This document shows positions 11,657 through 23,189 of a DNA stretch of 64,000 bases, in pieces. Position 1 is the first letter of the stretch. Each line of letters starts with the position of its first letter. Under the pieces are notes generated by a model, which did no database searches, had not been told where the DNA came from, and saw nothing but the letters and a program-made list of their open reading frames with translations. Source of the stretch: Bombyx mori (Eukaryota > Arthropoda > Insecta > Lepidoptera > Bombycidae); the NCBI RefSeq assembly GCF_030269925.1, contig NC_085131.1, positions 8,603,501 through 8,667,500 on the forward strand. Direction: 5' to 3'. The translations under genes were made by a program, and so were the position numbers.

Positions 11657-13990
11657 CTATGTCTTAGGCAATTTGTACATGCCTCCTTGAAGTACCAGTT
11701 GATGTGTTCTTACTTTTGTGTCTAAAAATTGTCTCAGCTCCATAAGACTGCATTCAGTGCCTGGAGCTTGGGAAGCAAACATCTTCAACATTTGATGTAT
11801 TCTGTCCAAAGGCAAACAGTCCAAGTTTGTTAACATGCCTACAATATAAGACCAAAAAACTTGCAGTTCACCTTCCCGCTGATCATGTGCTGATGCCATG
11901 GCACTCTCCGTTTCTTCATCTTCACAAATCATTTCCTGTACTTGATGTGAAGGTACACTGGCTTTATTATCAGCTTCAACTAAAACAAAGTGATCTGTAC
12001 TTTTTTCTGCTATTAAACCCATCGATTGCCAGTATGTTATTTTCCTTCTCAGAATAGTAATAGGAACTTTCATCACCTGATGGAGTTCATCTAACGTCCA
12101 TTCAGATTTATTTTGGAAATGCATTATCAATGTCGCATTAAAAGGTGAAACTGTCAGATCTAACTTCTTTTCGCCTATTTCTATCTCTAAGTTTACATTT
12201 CCAAGGTGTGGTTTCCAGCTTAATGTTCGATTACCTTTTAAAGCTTCATAAGATTTAGTGTATGCTTCAAAATGTTCCTTGATTTCTTCTGGTAATTCCA
12301 GACTTTCATCTTTAAATGGTGGCCAAAACTGTGCAGATAAAATCATTGCATTAGAAGTAAATTTCTTATTCAGCTCCTCAATGGTTTTGTCCTGATGTAT
12401 TAAGGAATTAATTCTCTTTGAATCTGATATATCTTTAAGCATGACTTCACAGAAGTGTAATTGTGATTCACCAAATCTTATTTTTAATAGCTCCAGGTAC
12501 CTAATTTCTTTTTCTGTATTGATAACACTTTGAGCCAGTAATCTATCAGCTAGTAAAGTTCTATATTCATTAACAAACAATTCCTTGCTACCATAAACAT
12601 TAACAAGCATAGATATAATATCATTAGTTCTTCTGTCATTTGAATCAACTTTGGGATCAGCATCAACTGGATCAGGATTCCATTCATCCCAAGCCTCATC
12701 TTTATCGGCATCGCCATCTCCTTCTGCTGCAAATTTAGCTAGCTCTTCAGCTAACTCACTACCAGCACCTTCTTCTGTCAAACTGCTCACAACACTCCTC
12801 ACTGTATCTTCTCTACTTCTTAAATAATTACGAACAGGTTTTGTCACTGTTTCCAGTATAACACCAGAAGGATCTAGGTGTCTCAAAGCTCTAATAGTAG
12901 ATATGTAAGCAGTGAGTATGTCAGGAGTGTTCACGCCTGGGTGAAGAAGCCTTGTTTCTAATGCATTCTGTAACTTTTTACATAGAGTTGGTCTCAAATC
13001 TGTTTTTGCTAAACAAATTTTGATGTCATCAACAGCAGGCTGGGAATCAGGATATTCTATAATGATGTTGAAGAGCTGATCAATTCTTGTTTTTGTGTAG
13101 CTATGATAGAGATAGTAAGTGAGTTTCTGTTTGAATCTTGAGATTGCATTTTGTATATTTTTATCATCAGGTGGAGGTTTGGAGGAGCCAGCACAATAAA
13201 TTCTGATCAACCAAGACATTACTGTCGTATTAAGCCAACTTTCTAATGCTTCAATGTGGGACACATCAAAAGTGCCAGTACATACTTTCTGTATATGAGA
13301 CTGAATTCTCAACTGGATGAAATTAGTTAGAACTTGACCTGTGAGTCTTTCTAACAATTGTAACTCCACCAACTTCCTATTTGTTTCATGAAATACTTTC
13401 ACAATGTATGCACAGTTACAATCGGAATACTCGTTTCCACAACCAGAACACATTATGTCCTCGCCCATGTCGGAGTTTTCATATTCATTATCGAAAACAT
13501 TAAAAGATATTTTGTAGAATTGGTTTATAATACACTGAAAGTCGATGGGTAACTGAGACAGAAGAGTAGCTCGGACGAGCTGCTTAAAACCTAATACAAG
13601 ATTTTTCTCGCCATAAATTAACTTATTATCATTACAACTACTGTTCAATTTAGTCAATCTTTGTAACATGGGTGAGAAACTAGAAACTGCTTCATAGAGA
13701 TCATTCACTGAAGATTTAAATAGTTGAAATCCTTTAACTTCTTCCGCGGTCTTAATATATTTTGACCAAAAACTAGATGCGACATGTTGTCGTAGATATT
13801 TCTCAATATGAACAAATACAAGATCACGTATCTTTATTTGGACACCCAAATTAACTATTAACACTTGCACTTCATCGTATTCAGCCTCAGTACAGTCGCT
13901 GAAAATTTTATCATCGAGAATTGGATAGGCATAGTTTATTTTATTCCAGTACAGTTTCAAATCTTCCTTTTTATGATTTATATTCATCAT
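11657..13990 (-). CDS. APC2: Anaphase-promoting complex subunit 2 (cullin-like), intronless
   Basis: A single uninterrupted 777-codon frame. APC2 (Drosophila morula) is the cullin scaffold of the APC/C ubiquitin ligase; it binds the RING subunit APC11 and drives metaphase-anaphase transition and mitotic exit in the nucleus and cytoplasm. The N-terminal ~400 residues are helical cullin-repeat-like. An acidic linker (about 425-455, 'DKDEAWDEWNPDPVDADP') precedes the cullin-homology block: ELFVNEYRTLLADRLL (about 475), RINSLIHQDKTIEELN, FNATLIMHFQNKSEWTLDEL (about 625) and VPITILRRKITYWQSMGLIA. The C-terminal winged helix (WHB) ends LRQFLDTKVRTHQLVLQGG then MYKLPKT. Length fits the family (human about 820). 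The start at 13990 has a second Met next to it. No intron is needed anywhere. A - strand AATAAA follows the stop within ~20 bp. Confidence 0.95.
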   Translation of the reverse strand: MMNINHKKEDLKLYWNKINYAYPILDDKIFSDCTEAEYDEVQVLIVNLGVQIKIRDLVFVHIEKYLRQHVASSFWSKYIKTAEEVKGFQLFKSSVNDLYEAVSSFSPMLQRLTKLNSSCNDNKLIYGEKNLVLGFKQLVRATLLSQLPIDFQCIINQFYKISFNVFDNEYENSDMGEDIMCSGCGNEYSDCNCAYIVKVFHETNRKLVELQLLERLTGQVLTNFIQLRIQSHIQKVCTGTFDVSHIEALESWLNTTVMSWLIRIYCAGSSKPPPDDKNIQNAISRFKQKLTYYLYHSYTKTRIDQLFNIIIEYPDSQPAVDDIKICLAKTDLRPTLCKKLQNALETRLLHPGVNTPDILTAYISTIRALRHLDPSGVILETVTKPVRNYLRSREDTVRSVVSSLTEEGAGSELAEELAKFAAEGDGDADKDEAWDEWNPDPVDADPKVDSNDRRTNDIISMLVNVYGSKELFVNEYRTLLADRLLAQSVINTEKEIRYLELLKIRFGESQLHFCEVMLKDISDSKRINSLIHQDKTIEELNKKFTSNAMILSAQFWPPFKDESLELPEEIKEHFEAYTKSYEALKGNRTLSWKPHLGNVNLEIEIGEKKLDLTVSPFNATLIMHFQNKSEWTLDELHQVMKVPITILRRKITYWQSMGLIAEKSTDHFVLVEADNKASVPSHQVQEMICEDEETESAMASAHDQREGELQVFWSYIVGMLTNLDCLPLDRIHQMLKMFASQAPGTECSLMELRQFLDTKVRTHQLVLQGGMYKLPKT

Positions 13991-14167
13991 TATTGCAGGT
14001 CAGTTATCTTATACATAAGATCTAAGATCTAAGAACGATATCCTCATAAATAAATTAATTAATGTTTACACTTTACTCTTTGCGTTCAATCCTAATATAT
14101 TAATCTGTGGATATTAAGTGTCTAATCTATGATCTGTGGTCCTGTGCCATAGAGTTAGTATTTTAGC
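13991..14167. promoter_or_regulatory. APC2 upstream region
   Basis: About 180 bp separate the APC2 start codon (- strand) from the foldback element at 14168. The APC2 promoter would have to lie here or extend into the transposon. I see no clear TATA box; the placement follows from position only. Confidence 0.3.
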
Positions 14168-14978
14168 TGAATTTGGCCTCCTTTTTTTAATTTTCAAATA
14201 TATTTTTTTAATTTTAATTATTTATTCGTCGTTTGTTCGTTAATGTTCGAATGTAAAAATTGTTTGTTCGTCCATTATTTATTTATAATTAAACAAATGA
14301 TCACTCTTAAGTTAGCCCCTCTTACAAAATATCTTTATTTTTATCGATCAGATTAATTAATTGTGATCAATTATCGTTTGTTCGACAACTACTGGTGATT
14401 GCTCGATCATAAAAACAATTAAATTCCCAATTATTAATTTAATATTCTTAGAATAATTAGAAATCACTGAAATTTCTATATGGTTGTTAATATTCAATAT
14501 AATTAAAAATAACTGAATTTATTAAAACCGGGCGAATCGTACTTTAACGACTAATTGGTCGTCTTCACTGACATTTTTTTGTTGAAGTATTGTTGAAGTT
14601 TTCAATATTTTTTTGATCTACCTAGGAAATAATTAGACAGTTTAAGCGCACTTGTTAACAAAACGCTAGTAAATACGGCCATTGATAGGTGACTGACAAA
14701 ACCGGCGCATGCACAATATAGGCCTGATTGCTTAATAGATATAAAATAATTAATAATTGGGAATTTATTTGTTTTTATGATGCAACAATCACCAATAGTC
14801 GCCGAACAAACGATAATTGATCAAAATTAATTAGTCTGAGTGATAGAAATAAAGACATCTAGTAAGAGGGGCCGACTTAAGGGTGATCATTTGTTTAATT
14901 AATTATAAATAAATAAAAGACGAAATAACAATTAAAAATAAAAAATCCAATAATTACAAAGGGGGGGGGGCCAAATTC
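14168..14978. mobile_element. Foldback/MITE element with ~290-bp inverted arms
   Basis: Starts 'gaatttggcc' and ends 'ggccaaattc'. Inside, 'aaacaaatgatcac' then 'cttaagttagcccctcttac' on the left mirrors 'gtaagaggggccgacttaag' then 'ggtgatcatttgttt' on the right. Both arms carry 'gatcaattatcgtttgttcg' or its complement, and no protein is encoded. The motif gttagcccctc is shared with the arms of the large element starting at 15128, so the two may be related families. Confidence 0.6.
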
Positions 14979-15118
14979 ATTGAGCTCCAATATTTCTGAC
15001 ATTTAATTTAGTTCCACGCGGCTAAATAACTCGCCGGATTTTTTTTGTGCAAAATTCCTATTTCACTTTTCTCACAACAAAATATATGGTTTTGGCCTTT
15101 GTTATAAATTAAATGGTG

Positions 15119-15127
15119 TGATTTTAT
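15119..15127. repeat. Target-site duplication, left (TGATTTTAT)
   Basis: The nine bases TGATTTTAT stand directly left of the large inverted-repeat element and recur directly right of it at 20679-20687. The first base of the element differs between ends (a versus g when read inward), so the duplication could be 8 or 9 bp. Confidence 0.6.
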
Positions 15128-16989
15128 AGGTGAATGAAGTTAGCCCCTCAAAAAAATTTTTTTTTCCTGTTTTCTACTTATTTTCTATTAATTCGTTTGT
15201 TCATCATTTGTTCTTGATTGTTCATTGTTAATAATTGTTTGTTCCCCATTTATTTATTTTAAAAAAAATATTAAAAATATATCTAAAAGTTAGCCCCTCG
15301 ATTGCAATTTTTAAAATTTTTTCGTCCTTAATTACTCGTAAATATTCATTTTCGATTGTTCTTATATAAAATACGTTTGTTCTCTTTCGAAATTACTCAT
15401 TTTTTGTTTAATTAATTGTATTAGTTGAATAAATGTATACAAAATATGTGTACTGCGCATGCCATAAGTGTATAATCTATGGCGCATGCGTCAACTATAA
15501 TGCCTAAACTTTCTACGCGGTTTTAATCGTGAAAAAAAAACAATTATAAATCCTGAAGGATCGATTAATTGGTATACAGTTTAATTAAAAAAATTAAAAA
15601 ATAAATAAATAAAATAATGTGCATTCGCGTAAAGTTAGACCAAATACATTTTTTCCATCCTCCTATATACCTATCGCTATGAAGGTATAAAAAAGATAGG
15701 TTAAGAGTTCACATAGGTAATATAAACAAATAAGTAAATATGTTCATTATTTATCTTTCAAGAGATAATGTAGGTATACATTATAATAACATTTTGACAC
15801 AGTCGAAATTATATTCCTAACATTAGTAATATAACATTTTAATATTTTTTTTATAGGTTATGTATTGAAATTGTTGGAAAATTATTTCATGTTTTAGCTG
15901 GAAAACTACATGGAGAATTATATGCAATACAAGATAATGAGCTCCATTAAATGAATTCGAATGAAACCAAACTGTTTACCATCCAAATTCGATTGTCGGG
16001 CAGATAGAAAACGAAAATTCACTCATAGTGAACCTCGGCCTGCATTTGTGAAACGGCAAAGACTCACTATTATCAAGGAAATTGAAGAGACGACTAAAAA
16101 TGAGATGTGTCGTATTATTATACCTTTGCCATCTTGTAGTCAAGGTAGGTGTAACTGTCAATAATTAGTTACACTCACAGATCTCCTAATCAAATAACAA
16201 TATCAGAAAAAATGAGAATAGTTAGTTAGTTAGTGGAAGTAGCCAAAATGGGCAAGTGGATCTCAGTTCCTATTACATAAGGTACTAGGAAGTTTGTGAA
16301 AATGAAAATTTATCACAGTGTAATATCACTTACTTACTTTAACAGTGAAGGAAAACATTGTGATGAAACCTGCATACCTAAATGTTCTTAGGATTTTCTT
16401 AGGTGTGTAATCCACCAACCAGCACTAGGCCAGCGTGGTGGACTAAGGCCTAAAAACCCTCTCAATGGTAGTGAAGGCCAGTGTCCAGCAAGGGGATATA
16501 TTATATGGGCTGATGATGATGAAGTTAGGAAGTTAAATACTACTACTACTACTACGACAGTACACATATAATCCTATATATTTACAAACTATACGTTTGT
16601 TGGAAATTGCTAACATTATTTCATATTTCCAGATGTCCAGCCACTTGAAAATAGGTGTAGTAATGACAAAGCTATCCAAGTAGCTCCAGCACAGTAACAC
16701 AAAGGCAAGGCAAGTGTGTATTGCCACATCACCCCTTAATATATCTGAAGCAAGTATAAGTAAACAATCAGAACCAGCAAAAAAAAAACTGTTGTTCCTG
16801 AGGACAAATTTGACAGTGACGAGTCAAATGCACCAGCAACAGAAGGATCAACTGTTGACTATGGGTTATAGAAGAAGAAGATGAATTCATATTTATTTAA
16901 ATTAATATTAATGAATATTAATTTAAATTATCGTGCAAAATTCGTGGTCAAAACATATGTGTATTTTATAAATAAATATTCATTCTCAG
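15128..16989 (+). repeat. Left arm of the long inverted repeat
   Basis: Pairs with 18817-20678. It contains two gttagcccctc motifs (about 15138 and 15288), a small palindrome 'gcgcatgccataagtg'/'ctatggcgcatgcg' (about 15457-15490) and the coding segment at 15961-16164. It ends at 'attctcag', directly before a second copy of 'gaaggatcaactgttgacta', which also occurs inside the arm at about 16843. Confidence 0.85.
15961..16164 (+). pseudogene. THAP-like transposase N-terminal fragment, left arm
   Basis: A 67-codon open segment. Its opening, KPNCLPSKFDCRADRKRK, resembles the 'LKPNAVPSIF' end of a THAP zinc finger followed by a basic nuclear-localisation-like stretch. It continues PRPAFVKRQRLTIIKEIEE and stops after SQGRCNCQ. 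An in-frame stop lies just before the Met, so the rest of the THAP finger is missing or on an earlier exon. The identical segment lies in the right arm (19641-19844, opposite strand). The THAP reading rests on a short motif and is moderate. Confidence 0.5.
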
Positions 16990-17098
16990 CAAAAGAAGGA
17001 TCAACTGTTGACTATGAGTTATCTCTCTATATCTCCACTCCATCAAAGACTTGTGCACTTCAGACTATAGCTCTCAAGAAGACTAAAAAGTTGAAAAA

Positions 17099-17492
17099 AT
17101 GAATGTGTTAACAACTTTATCTAAAGTGAAAAATAAACAACGTTTATATATTGGTCTTCCACAAGAATTATGTTTCATAATAGGCTTGATTGAGAAACAT
17201 ACAAATGTTTCTGAACAAAATATTATATTATGTCTGATGAGAATAACATTAAATAGAACATTCTCTCAATTGGCTGATGATTTCGATTTATCTGTAAGTC
17301 AAGCAAGCAATATATATATATATAATATATTTTTCAACAAACTCCCAGAAATTGCAAATGTAATATCACCCCTTGTTAGACTATAAAAAAAACAATACAA
17401 TAATTATATATGCAGGAAGGATAATTGATGTCAACTTGGTGGAAAATAGAAAGTTTTTAGATAGTTTGCCACCTACAAAACTCTTTAATTAA
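17099..17492 (+). pseudogene. Broken DDE_Tnp_4-type transposase, HTH part and C-terminal scrap
   Basis: 17099-17386 is an open segment reading LYIGLPQELCFIIGLIEKHT and a helix-turn-helix, TFSQLADDFDLSVSQASNIY. This is the layout of the HTH_4 domain that precedes DDE_Tnp_4 nucleases in THAP-containing transposons. 17412-17492 then reads AGRIIDVNLVENRKFLDSLP, resembling the region around the second catalytic Asp ('GGR.sDtxLVENsxFLdxLP'). Only ~25 bp separate the two, so roughly 100 residues including the first catalytic Asp are deleted. The segment before it (about 16990-17098) encodes the basic linker STPSKTCALQTIALKKTKKL. The gene cannot make an active enzyme. Confidence 0.6.
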
Positions 17493-18816
17493 ATAATAAA
17501 GTAATCCTTACTTATAAATAGGAAGTTTTGTAAGTATTTTCACTCTTCATTCAAAAACTACTGAACAGATTTTAATAAGACTTTTATGCTGGTCTTCTAT
17601 GGCTAGCAACTCATTATTATTTTGATTCTGTTTTCCACAAATGTGCTAAATATGGGCTTATATATATGAAAAGGAATAAAAATTAATGTTATGTAACCTT
17701 TGTACCTGTATGTTAAGAATAATTTTTAATAAAACATAATTTAAATTGAAATATTATTTTTATTAAATGACATTCACTTTGTACACATCAATATTTTGTA
17801 CTCCCTAAAAGGAAAATAGGTATAAAGTTTTTTTTAAATATTTAACATTACATTTTTGTGTAAGATTAGAAAATTGTTATTCTTCCAAAAAGAAACTACA
17901 TTATCTAACAACTGTGCAACTTACTCAGAATCAAAATCAATACCTACTAATTATAGTGACCTGATTAGTTTTTTCAAAGTTGCTGGATGCTACACAAAAG
18001 TAGCAAGTTTTACTTTTAGCACAATACATATGCATTTGAACTTGTGCATAATATCTTTCTTTAATTTTTTTTTGCCTTTTTATTTATGGAAACATAGCAT
18101 TACTCACTTGCTTGTTTGTAGATCTATCAAAAAAACATAATTTATGTTTTTTTTTTAACACAGTGGGCAATACCCTATTATTCATATTAATTATATACGG
18201 CGGGGCGATGCGAAAATTCATTACTGAATTATTTAAGAATGATAGGCATAATATAATATTTTAATTCGCGATCTGTTTATTTTTAATTTTGTGATTTATG
18301 GGGTGGTCACAGTCATTATTATAAAAATAGACATTTTGAGGAAATATAAATGTTTAATACAAATTATTTTGATAATCGAAATAAATTCATATCAATCCAA
18401 ATTCATATTTGAACTATGAAAATTGTATGGTATGTAAACAGAAATATATTTTATAATTATAATGACTATTTATTCCATGCAGTATCGGTTACAGAAGCTT
18501 GCACAGCTTCTCTAACCGACACTGCAACTAGAATAAAGTCTAATAAAGAATAAGAATAAACTTTTCTTCGAAGCTCAATTCTACAAGGGTATTCAATCAG
18601 ATAGCTATCTATCTGTCGTTCCTGTATGAAACTTTGGTATGTCGAAATCTTGGATAAATCCAGCAAAGCTAAATAAAGTATTTACCTAAAAAATATGTTT
18701 ATGCTTAAAGTCACGTGTTTATGTTATTCGAAAGTATTAAGCTCCAAGCAGCATTTAGCTCCAACTAAATTCATTAAGAACCAATTTTTCAATCGATGAT
18801 TAAAACAACATTAATA
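17493..18816. other. Central spacer of the inverted-repeat transposon
   Basis: AT-rich sequence after the transposase scrap. A 94-codon open frame at 17856-18140 shows no domain I know. Nothing else is recognisable. It is unique in the window, unlike the arms on either side. Confidence 0.4.
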
Positions 18817-20678
18817 CTGAGAATGAATATTTATTTATAAAATACACATATGTTTTGACCACGAATTTTGCACGATAATTTAAATTAATATTCATTAATA
18901 TTAATTTAAATAAATATGAATTCATCTTCTTCTTCTATAACCCATAGTCAACAGTTGATCCTTCTGTTGCTGGTGCATTTGACTCATCACTGTCAAATTT
19001 GTCCTCAGGAACAACAGTTTTTTTTTTTGCTGGTTCTGATTGTTTACTTATACTTGCTTCAGATATATTAAGGGGTGATGTGGCAATACACACTTGCCTT
19101 GCCTTTGTGTTCCTGTGCTGGAGCTACTTGGATAGCTTTGTCATTACTACACCTATTTTCAAGTGGCTGGACATCTGGAAATATGAAATAATGTTAGCAA
19201 TTTCCAACAAACGTATAGTTTGTAAATATATAGGATTATATGTGTACTGTCGTAGTAGTAGTAGTAGTATTTAACTTCCTAGTCATCATCATCAGCCCAT
19301 ATAATATATCCCCTTGCTGGACACTGGCCTTCACTACCATTGAGAGGGTTTTTAGGCCTTAGTCCACCACGCTGGCCTAGTGCTGGTTGGTGGATTACAC
19401 ACCTAAGAAAATCCTAAGAACATTTAGGTGTGCAGGTTTCATCACAATGTTTTCCTTCACTGTTAAAGTAAGTAAGTGATATTACACTGTGATAAATTTT
19501 CATTTTCACAAACTTCCTAGTACCTTATGTAATAGGAACTGAGATCCACTTGCCCATTTTGGCTACTTCCACTAACTAACTAACTATTCTCATTTTTTCT
19601 GATATTGTTATTTGATTAGGAGATCTGTGAGTGTAACTAATTATTGACAGTTACACCTACCTTGACTACAAGATGGCAAAGGTATAATAATACGACACAT
19701 CTCATTTTTAGTCGTCTCTTCAATTTCCTTGATAATAGTGAGTCTTTGCCGTTTCACAAATGCAGGCCGAGGTTCACTATGAGTGAATTTTCGTTTTCTA
19801 TCTGCCCGACAATCGAATTTGGATGGTAAACAGTTTGGTTTCATTCGAATTCATTTAATGGAGCTCATTATCTTGTATTGCATATAATTCTCCATGTAGT
19901 TTTCCAGCTAAAACATGAAATAATTTTCCAACAATTTCAATACATAACCTATAAAAAAAATATTAAAATGTTATATTACTAATGTTAGGAATATAATTTC
20001 GACTGTGTCAAAATGTTATTATAATGTATACCTACATTATCTCTTGAAAGATAAATAATAAACATATTTACTTATTTGTTTATATTACCTATGTGAACTC
20101 TTAACCTATCTTTTTTATATCTTCATAGCGATAGGTATATAGGAGGATGGAAAAAATGTATTTGGTCTAACTTTACGCGAATGCACATTATTTTATTTAT
20201 TTATTTTTTAATTTTTTTAATTAAACTGTATACCAATTAATCGATCCTTCAGGATTTATAATTGTTTTTTTTTTCACGATTAAAACCGCGTAGAAAGTTT
20301 AGGCATTATAGTTGACGCATGCGCCATAGATTATACACTTATGGCATGCGCAGTACACATATTTTGTATACATTTATTCAACTAATACAATTAATTAAAC
20401 AAAAAATGAGTAATTTCGAAAGAGAACAAACGTATTTTATATAAGAACAATCGAAAATGAATATTTACGAGTAATTAAGGACGAAAAAATTTTAAAAATT
20501 GCAATCGAGGGGCTAACTTTTAGATATATTTTTAATATATTTTTTAAAATAAATAAATGGGGAACAAACAATTATTAACAATGAACAATCAAGAACAAAT
20601 GATGAACAAACGAATTAATAGAAAATAAGTAGAAAACAGGAAAAAAAATTTTTTTTGAGGGGCTAACTTCATTCACCC
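18817..20678 (-). repeat. Right arm of the long inverted repeat
   Basis: Reverse complement of 15128-16989. It carries the same landmarks in mirror order and ends 'gaggggctaacttcattcac', followed by the second TGATTTTAT at 20679-20687. Confidence 0.85.
19641..19844 (-). pseudogene. THAP-like transposase N-terminal fragment, right arm
   Basis: Encodes the same 67 residues as 15961-16164, without change, on the opposite strand. It points away from the centre of the right side, so it cannot be spliced to the DDE remnant in the spacer. Retention of an identical product in both arms implies a recent duplication or continuing gene conversion. Confidence 0.5.
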
Positions 20679-20779
20679 TGATTTTATGGTAAATTATGGT
20701 CAATTGTCCTACTCTGTGGTTTAAACATAGATTATACATTTGTCATTTATATAAACTCAAAGACACAAAAACATAGATT

Positions 20780-21053
20780 CCACCGGTCACCGTTCTCGTC
20801 GAACCCGTCGCTTGCGACGAAGGGCTCGACGAGTAAATTAACTCTCAGACACAGCCCACTGAGTTTCTCGCCGGATCTTCTCAGTGGGTCGCGTTTCCGA
20901 TCCGGTGGTAGATTCTGCGAAGCACGACTCTTGCTAGGGTTCGTGTTAGCAACATCGTCAGGTTTGAGCCCCGTGAGCTCACCTACTAAAGTTAAGGCTA
21001 CGCTGAAATAGCCGCTAGGGCTATCAGCTTAGGTAGGGAAAAAAAAAAAAAAA
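20780..21053 (+). mobile_element. 5'-truncated jockey-type LINE tail with target duplication
   Basis: Begins 'ccaccggtcaccgttctcg' and ends with the 'cagcttaggtaggg' tail and ~18 A. 'aaacatagatt' occurs directly before (to 20779) and after (from ~21056), a target-site duplication that marks both borders. It lies upstream of NOP10. Confidence 0.8.
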
Positions 21054-21197
21054 AAAAACATAGATTATACACTTAATATATTTGAGACACAAAAACACTG
21101 AACAGTAAACACGAGGAATTACTGGATTACCACATACAAATAAAATAGCGCTAAATTAGTTGTAGTTTTTGTTATTTGCATTTTTAATAACATTAAA

Positions 21198-22032
<835 letters not shown>

Positions 22033-22930
22033 AATAAATATTGATTTGTATTGAAAATTACCAAAATGGTCTAAATTTTGATACATTTTAACAATTCTTT
22101 TCAAAATCTAAGGCACACAGGATTTAGCATACAACAGAACACAAATGGTCTTACAAAATATATTACTTTATTATGACTTGCTCTTCCTTTTTCTAATGAT
22201 TTTCATCTGATTGTGGTAATCCTAGGCTACCCCACTGGTACATAGGGCCCTTACAAGTTTTCTCCATTTGACCTTGCTCCTTGACATCATTCCAAGTCAT
22301 GGTGGCAGTACTCATCTCACTCTCCACAGTGTGTCGAGAAGTATGTAAAGGATAACCAGGCTATAAATTTAATATAATTTATTTTTTATTACAATATCTC
22401 TTCTTATGATTATGTAAAATGAATGCAGTTTCAAAATATATGTTGTAATATAGTCGTAATGTTATGTGTGCTTTTATTATTTATAGCTACTATAAAGCAA
22501 GTCTTGATAGTTCCGTATATACACCAATTTCCTTCATGGACAATCGAGCCATGACTGATAAATGGGCTCTAACCTGGAGAGTATTAGCATGTGTTACAGT
22601 ATCTGCCTCAGATAAAAATGGCCATGGCTGTGCCAGGAAATTTTATACAGTGAATATACTCAATCTGAAAAAATATATCTTGGTTACTAAAAAGTGATTA
22701 TGTAGGCAGTATTTCTGAAGTTTATCTCTAGCTAAACATCCAGTAAACCATCTGCTAAATATGTTCACAAGAACACAGCAATGTGCCACAACTCCCTTTA
22801 GTATTTGGACAAGTTGAATAAAGTGTAGTGTCTAATAATGGCATTACAATTAATTTTAGTAGATTTCCTTGATGATAGAGTTTGACTTCTGAGGCTATCC
22901 ACGGATTTAGTTACCCTTTGATGTGTGCAT
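22033..22930. other. Intergenic DNA after NOP10, unclassified repeat debris
   Basis: NOP10 3' UTR and flank. The stretch 22180-22350 ('ctaggctaccccactggtac') is less AT-rich than its surroundings and looks like old repeat sequence, but I cannot name it. The 77-codon frame at 22464-22697 has no recognised domain. Confidence 0.35.
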
Positions 22931-22992
22931 TTTTTATATGATTGAAGGATTACTGGTGCCCTGTAGGCCTTTCCAGTTTCACCAGGGCAGGG
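22931..22992 (-). mobile_element. Jockey-type LINE scrap
   Basis: Contains 'gattgaaggattactggtg' and 'ggcctttccagtttcaccag', the 3' UTR motif of the LINE copies at 40286-40962 and 49440-50453. Only ~60 bp remain. Confidence 0.6.
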
Positions 22993-23189
22993 CATATGAG
23001 AACTGCTAGTCAGTCAGACCTTCAAAGAGATACCTAATAATCAGATGACATAACATCTGGAGTATATGGCGGGTAGGGTATGGCATCTCATCTGAATGTT
23101 TTCAAGTATTTTAACGGTTTTCGCAAGGTATGCCCGAGCATCATTGTCTTGCAAGAGAATCACTTTATCGTGCCTCGGGTCGTATTGTG

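Larger units (their letters stand above)
15128..20678. mobile_element. 5.55-kb DNA transposon with ~1.86-kb inverted arms and a broken THAP/DDE-type transposase
   Basis: The left arm (15128-16989) and right arm (18817-20678) are reverse complements throughout; paired positions add up to about 35806, with only scattered substitutions and small indels (for example near 16525/19280). The outer termini read (a/g)ggtgaatgaagttagccc, and a 9-bp direct repeat flanks the element. The 1.83-kb centre holds remnants of a transposase (17099-17492). Each arm carries the same short THAP-like coding segment. Very long arms with a 9-bp duplication recall Mutator-like elements, but the coding remnant looks like the HTH_4/DDE_Tnp_4 class. 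Superfamily assignment is therefore open. Confidence 0.75.
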
